56,576 nt of DNA from Bifidobacterium vansinderenii (GTDB lineage: Bacteria > Actinomycetota > Actinomycetes > Actinomycetales > Bifidobacteriaceae). Positions 18,660-27,237 of the stretch are shown here, one piece after another. The DNA is taken from assembly GCF_002234915.1 (NCBI RefSeq), contig NZ_NEWD01000029.1, forward strand, positions 1,762 to 58,337. The letters run 5' to 3'. Positions within the stretch are counted from its first letter, which is position 1, and each line of letters starts with the position of its first letter. The translations under genes were made by a program, and so were the position numbers. The notes beneath the pieces are model-generated. The model did no database searches, was not told where the DNA came from, and saw only the letters and a list, made by a program, of their open reading frames with translations.

Positions 18660-18697
18660 GAAGACTCCCGTCGGGTGAATCCCCGGCGGGAGTCTTC
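18660..18697. terminator. Convergent terminator hairpin
   Basis: GAAGACTCCCG (18660-18670) and CGGGAGTCTTC (18687-18697) enclose a loop with a further CGGG/CCCCG pairing. It lies between the convergent exporter and cytidine deaminase genes and lacks a strong T-run on either side. Confidence 0.65.
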
Positions 18698-18775
18698 GTA
18701 TAACCTCGTATAATGATCAGTTCAATGACATAACTATCGATTCGGCCGACAGCTCAGTGAACGAGAAACGAGCGA

Positions 18776-19225
18776 TCACTTGCCGCCGAACGCGCCCTTG
18801 AACGGGTCGTCGGTGTCGAAGACCGGCTTCTCGGTGAGCGGGTAGAGCTCGTCGAGCGTGTACGTCTTGTATTCGGTGGGGCTGACGGCCAGGATGATCT
18901 GGAAGTCGCGCTCGCAGAACTCGCACAGGAACTCACGGCACATGCCGCACGGCGAGCAGTACGCGGTGATCGGGCCCTCGGCGCTGCCGACGACCACGAT
19001 GCGCGTGAACTCGCGGTGGCCCTCGGACACGGCCTTGGCGCAGGCCGTGCGCTCGGCGCAGATGGTGGGGGCGAAGCCCATGTTCTCGATGTTGCAGCCC
19101 GTGTACACCGTGCCGTCCGTGGCCTCGAGCGCCGCGCCGACCTGGAAGTGCGAGTAGGGCGTGTACGCCAGCTTGCGCGCCTCGATGGCCTTGGTGATCA
19201 GTTCCTCGGTGGTGATCGTGCTCAT
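18776..19225 (-). CDS. cdd: Cytidine deaminase
   Basis: A 149-aa tetrameric-type cytidine deaminase (cytidine or deoxycytidine to uridine or deoxyuridine), used in pyrimidine salvage. Zinc ligands are C56 (in TICAERTACAKA), C93 and C96 (SPCGMC), and the catalytic Glu is E58. The start at 19225 has AGGAGC 5 nt upstream; reading further upstream would add non-conserved residues. The C-terminus is slightly extended and ends in GAFGGK. Confidence 0.95.
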   Translation of the reverse strand: MSTITTEELITKAIEARKLAYTPYSHFQVGAALEATDGTVYTGCNIENMGFAPTICAERTACAKAVSEGHREFTRIVVVGSAEGPITAYCSPCGMCREFLCEFCERDFQIILAVSPTEYKTYTLDELYPLTEKPVFDTDDPFKGAFGGK

Positions 19226-19415
19226 GTCATGCTCCTTCGTTTGCTTCATCGCAGTTGGGATTTCGGTTCCGCGCTCATTGTACGTGCCGGAGATAGCGGT
19301 GAAACGCTGTGCATTGGGAAAGTGAACGGACGTGCAGGGCGCGGCGGCGGTGAGGTGAACGGATGCGTGGGGGTGGTGGCGTGGGGCGATGACGGTGTGG
19401 GGCGAGGTGCGGAGC

Positions 19416-19462
19416 CCTCCCTCAGTCCGCCTGAGGCGGACAGCTCCCTCCCATGGAGGGAG
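19416..19462. repeat. GAGGGAG-type palindromic repeat (inverted)
   Basis: CTCCCTCAGTCCGCC-TGA-GGCGGACAG followed by CTCCCTCC/GGAGGGAG. It lies just beyond the 3' end of the carboxylesterase gene. Confidence 0.8.
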
Positions 19463-19486
19463 CACGATGGGAGGGAGCATTATGGG

Positions 19487-21022
19487 TTATTGCGCGGCGG
19501 CGTATCGGGCCAGTTCGTGGCCGAAGCGGTAGGCCTCGGGATCATAGGTGGCGTCGCCCTGCAGGCGGATGGCGCCGTAGGGATGATCGTCCACGGTCGG
19601 GCGGGACAGGCGCCCTGTCGCGATGAACTCGGCCCAGAGCCCGTTCATCACCGACGCGAGATATTGCGACGGATGATGGCCAAGCACCTGCTCCACCTTG
19701 ACCGCGTCCAGGTTGCCGAAGAAGTACGGAATATCCGCGCAGTGCGTGCACGCGTTGTCGGCGGACGACTGCTGCGCGAAATCGTACAGCCACGTGCGAT
19801 CGCCGACTCCGGCCATGCGGCGGGCGTTCGCGATGCTCGCCAGTCCCACGTAGAAGGTCATGGTCGTCATGATCTGGCCGGGAATGTATTCTTCGCCGCC
19901 GAGCTTGTCGATCTCCGCAGTGAAGTGCCCGATGGCGTCGTCGCTCAGTCCGGCCTTCTTGAACGCGCTTATCGTGTCGGCCAATGTCGGACCGTTCGGC
20001 ATGGTGAACTTCATCTCGTTGCGGGTCGTGCCCATGAGCACCGACACGTCATTGCCGGCGCCGGCGGTCTGGGATGCGGCGATCGGTCGGGTCAGCACTT
20101 CGCCATCCACCACGGGAACGTAGATCATGCCGCTCTTGTCGAGCAGCCCGTCGTGCAGCACGCCGAGCAATGTATCGGCGTCGAGCACCGCCGACGGCAC
20201 GCCCTCGGTGTGATTGGTCTTGCGTTCGTTGTCGAGAATCGTGTCGTGATCGATCGTACGGAAGCCGTCGATGGTCGGTTCGACGCCGAGCCGTTCGGCC
20301 AGTTTGCGCCCGCCGATCATCGCGTCCTCGACGGTGGGCGTGCCGAACGATCCGGATTCGCTGATCACGCCGCGGAACAGGCCTCGTGCTTTGGGCGACG
20401 ACGCCAGCACCATCACATTGCCGCCGCCGGCCGATTGCCCGGCGATGGTCACACGATCCGGGTCGCCGCCGAACGCCGCGATGTTGCTGCGCACCCATTC
20501 CAACGCCTTGATCTGGTCGAGCGTGCCGCGGTTGAGTGGGGCGCCCTCCATCCAGCCGAAGCCGTCGAAGCCCAGACGATACGACACCGTGACCGTGACG
20601 ATGCCGCGCGCGTTGAACGTGCTGCCGTTGTACCACGGCGACGCGGGCGAGCCGGCGAACCAGCCGCCGCCGTGAATCCACACCAGAACAGGCAGCTTGG
20701 CCGAGCGGTCGCGCGGCGCCGGAGTGAACACGTTGACGTTCAGCACCGATTCGCCGGGAATGGACGGCTCGGGAATCGTGACCAGATCGCCGAACGGGCG
20801 ACGCTGCGGCGTGGGGCCGTAGTCCACGGTCTGCCTGACGCCGTCCCACGGTTCGGGGTCGACGGGCGCGGTGAAGCGGTGCTCGCCGAACGGCGCCGCT
20901 GCGAACGGAATGCCGAGGTACGCGGCCGATGTGGCGTTCTGCCATCGGCCCTGCACCTTGCCGTGCGTGGTCTGCACGACTGGCGCCGGGGTCAGCGGTT
21001 CGTAGAGGAATGTCTGAGGCAT
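19487..21022 (-). CDS. Type-B carboxylesterase
   Basis: A 511-aa alpha/beta-hydrolase of the carboxylesterase type B (PNB esterase) family. The oxyanion-hole motif is HGGGW near residue 116, the nucleophile is Ser197 in AGQSAGGGN, the conserved Glu region is GTTRNEMKF, and a His is near GHHPSQYLAS. No signal peptide is seen, so it acts in the cytoplasm. It lies 77 bp downstream of TetR2 on the same strand and is divergent from a GH3 gene. This suggests removal of acyl groups from a glycoside before or after deglycosylation. The substrate is inferred from context only. Confidence 0.88.
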   Translation of the reverse strand: MPQTFLYEPLTPAPVVQTTHGKVQGRWQNATSAAYLGIPFAAAPFGEHRFTAPVDPEPWDGVRQTVDYGPTPQRRPFGDLVTIPEPSIPGESVLNVNVFTPAPRDRSAKLPVLVWIHGGGWFAGSPASPWYNGSTFNARGIVTVTVSYRLGFDGFGWMEGAPLNRGTLDQIKALEWVRSNIAAFGGDPDRVTIAGQSAGGGNVMVLASSPKARGLFRGVISESGSFGTPTVEDAMIGGRKLAERLGVEPTIDGFRTIDHDTILDNERKTNHTEGVPSAVLDADTLLGVLHDGLLDKSGMIYVPVVDGEVLTRPIAASQTAGAGNDVSVLMGTTRNEMKFTMPNGPTLADTISAFKKAGLSDDAIGHFTAEIDKLGGEEYIPGQIMTTMTFYVGLASIANARRMAGVGDRTWLYDFAQQSSADNACTHCADIPYFFGNLDAVKVEQVLGHHPSQYLASVMNGLWAEFIATGRLSRPTVDDHPYGAIRLQGDATYDPEAYRFGHELARYAAAQ

Positions 21023-21099
21023 GATCGTTTTCTCCTTTGCAAACGATGATGTGATGCGTGTTCCTCAGTCGGGCAGAGCCAGGCGAGCTGCGGGCTGGC

Positions 21100-21720
21100 T
21101 CAGCGGTAGCCCTCCCAGAGAGGAAGCGGGAAGAGAACATCTTCGCAGCGGGCCCACATCTTCTGGAAGTCCTGGCCGGGGGTGCGCAGCCAGCGCAGCT
21201 GCGCGCCGTCCATCATGCTGAAGCCGGCGAGCAGCACGTCGGCCGGATCCACGCCGTCGGGCACGGCCCAGTCGATCTTCAACGCCTGCTCCACGCCGTT
21301 GCGCTCGCGCTGGGCGAAGTAGTCGTGGGCCGGATGATTCGGGTCCAGGGCCTCCGCGCTCAGCGTGGAGAACATGTGCACCAGCTGGGGGCGCTTGACG
21401 TTGATGGCCACGTTCTCGCGGAACATGGCGGCGATCGACGGCTTTTCGGCGTGCTCGAGCGAGGCGAGCAGCTCGTTGGTCTCCTTGTCGTACATCTCGG
21501 TGAGCACGAGCTCGAGCAAACCCTCCTTGCTGCCCACATAGTGCAGCACGCCGGCCTTGGTGAGCCCCACCTTGGTGGCGATCTTCTGGATGGAGGTGCC
21601 GTAGTAGCCGAAAGTGCCGAAGTATTCCACGGTGGCGGCGAGGATCTTCTCGCGGCGGTCGGGTTCGCGGTTGGTGGTGCGGTGATGCGTGTTGGTGGTG
21701 GCCGTCGTTGCTGAAGTCAT
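21100..21720 (-). CDS. TetR-family regulator 2 (module 2)
   Basis: A 206-aa TetR-type regulator. The HTH at about residues 22-68 is RREKILAATVEYFGTFGYYGTSIQKIATKVGLTKAGVLHYVGSKEGLL. A helical ligand domain follows, with DPNHPAHDYF, and the C-terminal signature is LFPLPLWEGYR. The ATG at 21720 has GGAAAGGAAG upstream. It is divergent from the GH3 gene at 22360 and precedes the esterase. Two related dyads (21901, 22226) lie in the divergent region and are its likely operators. Confidence 0.87.
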   Translation of the reverse strand: MTSATTATTNTHHRTTNREPDRREKILAATVEYFGTFGYYGTSIQKIATKVGLTKAGVLHYVGSKEGLLELVLTEMYDKETNELLASLEHAEKPSIAAMFRENVAINVKRPQLVHMFSTLSAEALDPNHPAHDYFAQRERNGVEQALKIDWAVPDGVDPADVLLAGFSMMDGAQLRWLRTPGQDFQKMWARCEDVLFPLPLWEGYR

Positions 21721-21900
21721 GGCCTTCTTCCTTTCCTCTGCCGACTGATCTTCGCCGATTGATCGGTGCCGACTGAATCTCTGCCGACTAAATTACTGCC
21801 GACCGAATCTTCGCCGGCGTGCGCCTGTCGCGTCTCTCGTCTCTCCGTCGGAGCATTTGAGACAGGCCGTCTGCGTCGCTGCCTATCCATCATAATCAAT

Positions 21901-21914
21901 ACCGTTCGGTCGGT
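21901..21914. promoter_or_regulatory. Candidate TetR2 operator (TetR side)
   Basis: ACCGTTCGGTCGGT, one mismatch from the dyad ACCGA-N4-TCGGT. The surrounding TACCG/CGGTA is symmetric. It lies 180 nt upstream of the TetR2 start. Confidence 0.45.
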
Positions 21915-21954
21915 AGACCGGCGGTGTGCTTTTTGGCGCAGATGTTATGGAATG

Positions 21955-22062
21955 CCGAGTTTTGTGGTTTCTTCATCCCGTGAAGAGCTTGTTGCGTATT
22001 GCAAACATTGGGATCTCAATGGAGACCTCTGCCAGTGCGACAAGAAAAACCACAAAACTCGG
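21955..22062. repeat. Long inverted repeat in the TetR2/GH3 divergent region
   Basis: CCGAGTTTTGTGGTTT (21955-21970) and its exact complement (22047-22062) flank 76 nt without an open gene. Composition is more A+T-rich than the flanking genes. It could be a miniature element remnant or a structured transcript. Confidence 0.6.
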
Positions 22063-22225
22063 GGTTCTACGTCGTGGGATGGTGAAAATCGGGACGGCGA
22101 GAGCTGGAGGCGGCCGGTGTGATGCAGATCGTGACGATGGGAATGAGCCAAATGGTGTCGAACGGTGTCGAAAAGTCGGACTGAAGTTAGCGTGTCGTAA
22201 GTTTCGTCATGATATATTATTGCTT

Positions 22226-22239
22226 ACCGACCGGTTGGT
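22226..22239. promoter_or_regulatory. Candidate TetR2 operator (GH3 side)
   Basis: ACCGACCGGTTGGT, one mismatch from ACCGA-N4-TCGGT. It directly follows a -10-like TATTAT at 22215-22220, so binding would block the GH3 promoter. Confidence 0.5.
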
Positions 22240-22359
22240 TCAAGATTTCGTCGTCGAGATCGGAATCAGCCAGGGGTCCACGTTTACCAACAAACCAACG
22301 CAACCAATGCATCCACGACGGCGGCATGGCGGCCGACGTCAGACAGGAAACGAGGCACA

Positions 22360-24635
22360 ATGAGCGAGAGCACCTACCCCAGCGTCAACGACCTGACCCT
22401 CGAGGAGAAGGCCAGCCTGACTTCCGGTGGCGACGCCTGGCCAGCCTGACTTCCGGTGGCGACGCCTGGCATCTGCAGGGCGTTGAGCACAAGGGCATCC
22501 CCGGTTACATGATCACCGACGGCCCCCACGGACTGCGCAAGGCCAACGCCTCCAGCACCGGCGAGACCGACCTCAACGATTCCGTGCCCGCCACCTGCTT
22601 CCCGCCGGCGGCCGGCCTGTCGAGCGCATGGAACCCGGATCTGGCCTTCCAGGTGGGCGAGGCCATGGGCGAGGAGTGCATTCAGGAGAAGGTGGCCGTC
22701 ATCCTCGGCCCCGGCGTGAACATCAAGCGCAACCCGCTGGGCGGCCGCTGCTTCGAGTACTGGTCCGAGGACCCGTTCCTCGCCGGCCATGAGGCCGCCG
22801 GCCTGGTCAAGGGCGTGCAGTCCAAGGGCGTGGGCACCTCCCTCAAGCACTTCGCCGTGAACAACCAGGAGACCGACCGTCTGCGCGTCTCCGCCAACGT
22901 CTCCCAGCGTGCGCTGCGCGAGATCTACTTCCCGGCCTTCGAGCACATCGTCAAGGACGCTCAGCCGTGGACCATCATGTGCTCCTACAACAAGATCAAC
23001 GGCGTGCACTCCGCCCAGAACCACTGGCTGCTCACCGACGTGCTGCGCAACGAGTGGGGCTTCAAGGGCATTGTGATGTCCGACTGGGGTGCCGACCACG
23101 ACCGCGTCGCCTCCCTGAACGCCGGCCTGAACCTGGAGATGCCGCCGAGCTACACCGACGACCAGATCGTGTACGCCGCGCGCGACGGCCGCATCCAGCC
23201 CGAACAGCTCGACCGCATGGCCCAGGGCATGATCGACCTGGTGAACAAGTCCCGCGCCGCCATGAGCATCGACGGCTACCGCTTCGACGTGGACGCCCAC
23301 GACGAGGTGGCCCGTCAGGCCGCCGTGGAGTCCATCGTGCTGCTGAAGAACGACGACGCCGTGCTGCCCGTGGCTGCCGACGCCAAGGTCGCCGTGATCG
23401 GCGAGTTCGCACGCTCCCTGCGCTACCAGGGCGGCGGCTCCTCGCACATCACCCCCACCAAGATGACCGGCTTCCTCGACACTCTCAAGGACCGTGGCAT
23501 CGACGCCGCCTTCGCCCCCGGCTTCACCTTCGCCGATGAGCCGCAGGATCCGGCCCTGACCGCCGAGGCTGTGGAGACCGCCAAGGGCGCCGACGTGGTG
23601 CTGCTGTTCCTCGGTCTGCCCGAGGCGGCCGAGTCCGAGGGCTTCGACCGCGAGACCCTCGACATCCCCGCCAAGCAGGTGGAGCTGCTCAAGGAGGTGT
23701 CCGCCGCGAACAAGAACGTCGTGGTGGTGCTGTCCAACGGCTCCGTCGTCTCCGTGGCTCCGTGGCGCGACCACGCCAAGGGCATCCTTGAGACCTGGCT
23801 GCTCGGCCAGTGCGGCGGTCCGGCCATGGCCGACGTGATCTTCGGCGTGCAGAGCCCGTCCGGCAAACTGTCCCAGACCATTCCGATGAACATCCTCGAC
23901 GATCCGTCCATGCTCAACTGGCCCGGCGAGGAGGGTCACGTGGACTACGGTGAGGGCGTGTTCGTCGGCTACCGCTACTACGACACCTACGGCAAGGAGG
24001 TCGCCTACCCGTTCGGCTACGGCCTGAGCTACGCGAGCTTCGAGATCTCTGACGTGACCGTGGCCAAGACCGGCGCCAACACCGCGTCCGTGACCGCCAC
24101 CGTGACCAACACGTCCGACGTGGACGGCGCCGAGGTCGTGCAGGTGTACGTCGCGCCGGGCAAGGCCGACGTGGCCCGTCCGAAGCACGAGCTCAAGGGC
24201 TTCGTCAAGGTGTTCCTTGCCGCCGGCGAATCCAAGACCGTCACCGTTGACCTCGACGAGCGTGCGTTCGCCTACTGGTCCGAGAAGTTCAACGACTGGC
24301 ACGTGGAGTCCGGCGAGTACACGGTCGAGGTGGGCGTGAGCTCCCGTGACATCGTCGCCACTGGCGTGGTTGATCTCGACGGCGACGGCAAGACCGCGCC
24401 GCTGACCGAATGGTCCACCTTCGGCGAGTGGAAGGCCGACCCGGTCGGCTCCAAGATCGTGGCCGACCTGGTCGCCAAGGCCGACGCCGGTGAGCTTCCC
24501 AAGCTGCCGCAGAACGACATGATGGACATGTTCCTCAACTCCATGCCGATCAACAGCCTCACCACGCTGCTCGGCGAGCCCGGCAAGCAGACCACCGCCT
24601 TCCTGCTCGACGAGTACGCCAAAGTCACCGCCTGA
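22360..24635 (+). pseudogene. GH3 beta-glucosidase, frame broken by a 29-bp tandem duplication
   Basis: The expected start ATG at 22360 (SD GGAAACGAGG) reads MSESTYPSVNDLTLEEKASL..GGDAW, then hits TGA at 22447-22449. The remaining gene, open to 24635, is in another frame and resumes at LTSGGDAWHLQGVEHKGIPGY. The cause is a perfect 29-bp duplication. Removing one copy gives a normal 748-aa GH3 enzyme: nucleophile Asp232 in IVMSDWGAD, GH3 C-terminal domain, and a fibronectin-III-like end. A reading from ATG 22326 stays open across the junction with an unrelated N-terminus but lacks a good SD. Family role: exo-beta-glucosidase. It may be inactive, phase-variable or an assembly error. Confidence 0.85.
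22410..22467 (+). repeat. 29-bp tandem duplication inside the GH3 gene
   Basis: Unit 22410-22438 is repeated exactly at 22439-22467. The trinucleotide GGC borders both units and recurs at 22468-22470, so the endpoints share microhomology. The length is 2 modulo 3, which shifts the frame. Confidence 0.95.
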
Positions 24636-24666
24636 TTGCCTGACCGTCGTCATACTTTTTCCTGAT

Positions 24667-24714
24667 CCTTCCCCTCGAGGGGAAGGTGGCCGACGCAGTC
24701 GGTCGGATGAGGTG
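24667..24714 (+). repeat. GATGAGGTG-type palindromic repeat
   Basis: CCTTCCCC-TCGA-GGGGAAGG followed by GGCCGAC/GTCGGTC and GGATGAGGTG. It lies just downstream of the GH3 gene. Confidence 0.8.
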
Positions 24715-24748
24715 ACCGACATCTTCAGCAGGTGATCGACATATTGCA

Positions 24749-24782
24749 GTGCTCCCTCCCCTGGAGGGAGCACTTTGCGTTT
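24749..24782 (+). terminator. Terminator after the GH3 gene
   Basis: GTGCTCCCTCC (24749-24759), loop CCT, GGAGGGAGCAC (24763-24773), then TTTGCGTTT. Confidence 0.7.
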
Positions 24783-24852
24783 AGGGCGGTCGGGGGCTGT
24801 GCGACAATCGGACGTGAAATATGAACGTTGCCGAAAGACAAGAGGGGGAATC

Positions 24853-25491
24853 GTGGCTGAGTCGACCGGCGGAAAGAAGAGGGTGCGCAAGAACCCGGAG
24901 GAGCGCCGTAGGGAGATCGCAGAGGCCGCCGCGAAACTGATCAGCGAACGTGGCTCCAACGCCGTGTCCATCCGTGATGTTGCGGATGAAGTGGGCATGA
25001 GCCATTCCGGCTTGCTGCACTACATCGGCGACAAGAACGGTCTGATCCGTATGGTGATCGACGATGTATATGCTGGTGGCGGTACGGTCGACGATTTTCT
25101 ACGATCGGGGCTTCCGGGTTCCGACCCTGAAGGACCGCTGTTTCCCGCCTATCTGAGATTCCTGGTTCGGCATAATGCGCAACGGCGGTCGATGGTGCGA
25201 CTGTTCTCGGTGTTGTCGGTTGAGTCGCTGTCGGTCTCGCATCCGCTGCATGAGGATTTTGAACGTCGTTTTGACGATATCTGGCAGGATTACCTGCCGT
25301 TTCCGTGGCGTATCCCGCCTCAGGTCGGCGACTGGGGGACGGTGATGCGTCCGCGTGTGCGGCTGTGCATGGAGACCATGGATGGAATCCAGCTGCGTTG
25401 GCTACGTGATTCCCCGATCGATCTGTACGATGAGTGGCTGCAGTTCGAGTCGATCATGTTTCCCTCCCCTTTGTGGGACGGGTATAAGTAG
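24853..25491 (+). CDS. TetR-family regulator 3 (module 3)
   Basis: A 212-aa TetR-type regulator, closely similar to TetR1. The HTH is RREIAEAAAKLISERGSNAVSIRDVADEVGMSHSGLLHYIGDKNGLI, both have GLPGSDPE, and both have MDGIQLRWLR and a FPSP.WD.Y end. GTG at 24853 is preceded by AGAGGGGGA and begins the region alignable to TetR1; earlier in-frame codons are not alignable. Codon usage is visibly less G/C-biased at third positions than neighbouring genes, as in MFS2. It is likely to control MFS2 and the GH3 gene at 27238. Confidence 0.87.
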   Translation: MAESTGGKKRVRKNPEERRREIAEAAAKLISERGSNAVSIRDVADEVGMSHSGLLHYIGDKNGLIRMVIDDVYAGGGTVDDFLRSGLPGSDPEGPLFPAYLRFLVRHNAQRRSMVRLFSVLSVESLSVSHPLHEDFERRFDDIWQDYLPFPWRIPPQVGDWGTVMRPRVRLCMETMDGIQLRWLRDSPIDLYDEWLQFESIMFPSPLWDGYK

Positions 25492-25529
25492 AGGTTCAAA
25501 ACCTATATCTGGATCCAGAAATTTTATAT

Positions 25530-25674
25530 TTATCGACCGGTATGTCGATAAATTATCTCGCTAAAGAATCAGCGTTTTTCTCGGCATAATCTCTTTCGAC
25601 ACTCCGTTATCTACCAAGTTGACGATAGTGTGCTGCCTGCTTATAGTTTTCCTTACCGGACAAGTGGTCGATAA
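25530..25674. promoter_or_regulatory. Three TTATC-N12-GATAA sites upstream of MFS2
   Basis: Site a at 25530-25551 is perfect and lies inside the 10-bp-arm palindrome ATTTATCGAC-N6-GTCGATAAAT (25528-25553). Site b at 25607-25628 (TTATC-N12-GATAG) and site c at 25653-25674 (TTACC-N12-GATAA) each have one mismatch. The same spacing occurs at the MFS1 promoter. Confidence 0.6.
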
Positions 25675-25754
25675 GGTGTCGGCGCTGATGGCCTTGCCTG
25701 CTGATCGCCCATCTGTCTACTTCGTAATCGATGAGGATAAAAAGGAGTATCATC

Positions 25755-27098
25755 ATGGATTCGTCATACACTCCATCCGTGAATCTGTCCAAGGAGAAGC
25801 GTCTGGCCGCCCATAACGCTGCTGTCTCTGCCGCCTCGGAAAATCCCGTGCTCAGCCCGGAAACCGGTCGTCCTGTATCCAAGCTGACCTATGCGAGATT
25901 CGGTGCTGGATTCCTGCTGTTCGGCGTGTTGTGGATGAGCGGTCTGTGCGTCGTCAGTGCAGTGATCTTGCCGCAGCATCTCAAGGAGATCAACGCCGGA
26001 TCGCCTGAAGCGCTGATGGGTGTCATCAATGCGTGTACGGCCGTTGCATCATTGCTCGCCAATGTGATCTTCGGCAATTTCTCCGATCGGTCGCGTTCCC
26101 GTCTGGGCCGCCGTACTCCGTGGATCATCGCCGGTGGCTTCCTTGGGGGTGTGACGCTGTTCTTGACCGGAATCATGACCAATCCGGTTTTGCTTACGAT
26201 CTGCTACTGCCTCTCCATGGTCGGTCTGAACATGATGATCGCTCCGTTGGTTGCCGTGATCTCGGATCGCGTGCCGCAGGGTACCCGTGGAACCATGTCC
26301 GCGTTTTATGGTGGTGGTTCGGCCATAGGCGCGCCTATTGGCACCATGCTCGGTTCGCTGTTCATCACCAACATGTTCCCCGGCCTGATCGTGGCCGGCG
26401 TGCTTATGGCGCTGTCGGGCGTCGTTTCGGTGGCGATCATGCCCCGCGAGGAGTCCGCGGACTACCTGCCTCAGAGCGAGGGTGGTCTCAAGGACGTGCT
26501 GGTAAGTTTCCGACCTCCGAAATTCGGTGACAATCATGACTTCTACAAGGCATTCGGTGGCCGCCTGTGCATGCTGCTGAGTTATCAGATGATCAGCGCC
26601 TATCAGCTGTACATCGTGCAGGATTATGTGGGAATGGGGGTGCAGGAGTCCGCGGTGGTCGTCTCCGTGATGTCGACCATCACGCTGATCGTCGGTCTGA
26701 TCGGTTCCCTCGGCGGAGGCCCGATCTCTGATCTCATCGGTCGTCGTAAGGTGCCGGTCGTCGTGGCGTCGCTCTGCTTTGCCACGGGTGTCGCTATGCC
26801 GTTGGTCATGCCGAGCGCGATGGGCATGTATCTGTTCGCCGGCATCGCTGGTTTGGGGTATGCCGTGTATGGTTCCGTGGATCAGGCGCTGAATGTCGAT
26901 GTGTTGTCCAGCAAGGAGGAGGCCGGCAAGGATCTGGGCATTCTGAATCTGGCCACCACTCTTGGTCAGATGGCCGGCCCCATCATTACGTCGTCCGTCG
27001 TGGTAGCCACCGGTACATACATGCCCGCGTTCTTCATCTCCATCGCCTTCGCCGTGCTCGGATACGTGTTCATCATGGCGATCAAGGCCGTGAAGTGA
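25755..27098 (+). CDS. MFS transporter 2 (probable glycoside carrier)
   Basis: A 447-aa, about 12-TM MFS protein, paralogous to MFS1 over its whole length. It shares LSPETGRPVSK, GNFSDRSRSRLGRRTPW, RGTMSAFYGGGSAIGAPIGTM, PISDLIGRRKVPV and GKDLGILNLATTLGQM. The start at 25755 has AAAGGAG with a 7-nt spacing. It is followed 139 bp later by a GH3 gene with its own promoter and operator, so import of a beta-glucoside is likely. Third-position G+C is lower than in MFS1, which argues against a very recent duplication of that copy. Confidence 0.87.
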   Translation: MDSSYTPSVNLSKEKRLAAHNAAVSAASENPVLSPETGRPVSKLTYARFGAGFLLFGVLWMSGLCVVSAVILPQHLKEINAGSPEALMGVINACTAVASLLANVIFGNFSDRSRSRLGRRTPWIIAGGFLGGVTLFLTGIMTNPVLLTICYCLSMVGLNMMIAPLVAVISDRVPQGTRGTMSAFYGGGSAIGAPIGTMLGSLFITNMFPGLIVAGVLMALSGVVSVAIMPREESADYLPQSEGGLKDVLVSFRPPKFGDNHDFYKAFGGRLCMLLSYQMISAYQLYIVQDYVGMGVQESAVVVSVMSTITLIVGLIGSLGGGPISDLIGRRKVPVVVASLCFATGVAMPLVMPSAMGMYLFAGIAGLGYAVYGSVDQALNVDVLSSKEEAGKDLGILNLATTLGQMAGPIITSSVVVATGTYMPAFFISIAFAVLGYVFIMAIKAVK

Positions 27099-27143
27099 TG
27101 TGCTGAAGAAGTCGGGGCACGCATGAGATGTTTGTCTCCCGAC

Positions 27144-27198
27144 TTGTGGAACGTTGTAAAAGACTGTAGTATTTATCTACCGAATGGTTAGTAGATAA
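27144..27198 (+). promoter_or_regulatory. GH3 promoter with overlapping palindrome
   Basis: -35 TTGTGG (27144-27149), 17-nt spacer, -10 TAGTAT (27167-27172). The dyad TTATCTAC (27173-27180)-N10-GTAGATAA (27191-27198) begins right after the -10 and covers the start site. Inside it ACCGAATGGTTAGT (27179-27192) resembles the 22226 site at 11 of 14 positions. The arrangement is typical of a repressor site. Confidence 0.65.
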
Positions 27199-27237
27199 TT
27201 ATGTGTGATTTTTAGACTTCGATGAGGAAGGAAACCT

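Noticed and set aside
19016-21049. A 677-codon open frame antisense to the esterase and cytidine deaminase
   Set aside because: No domain, no SD, and composition typical of antisense shadow.
22209-22359. ATG at 22209 as the true GH3 start
   Set aside because: The extra residues are not GH3-like, include the operator region, and lack an SD; the open frame exists only because of the frame shift from the 29-bp duplication.
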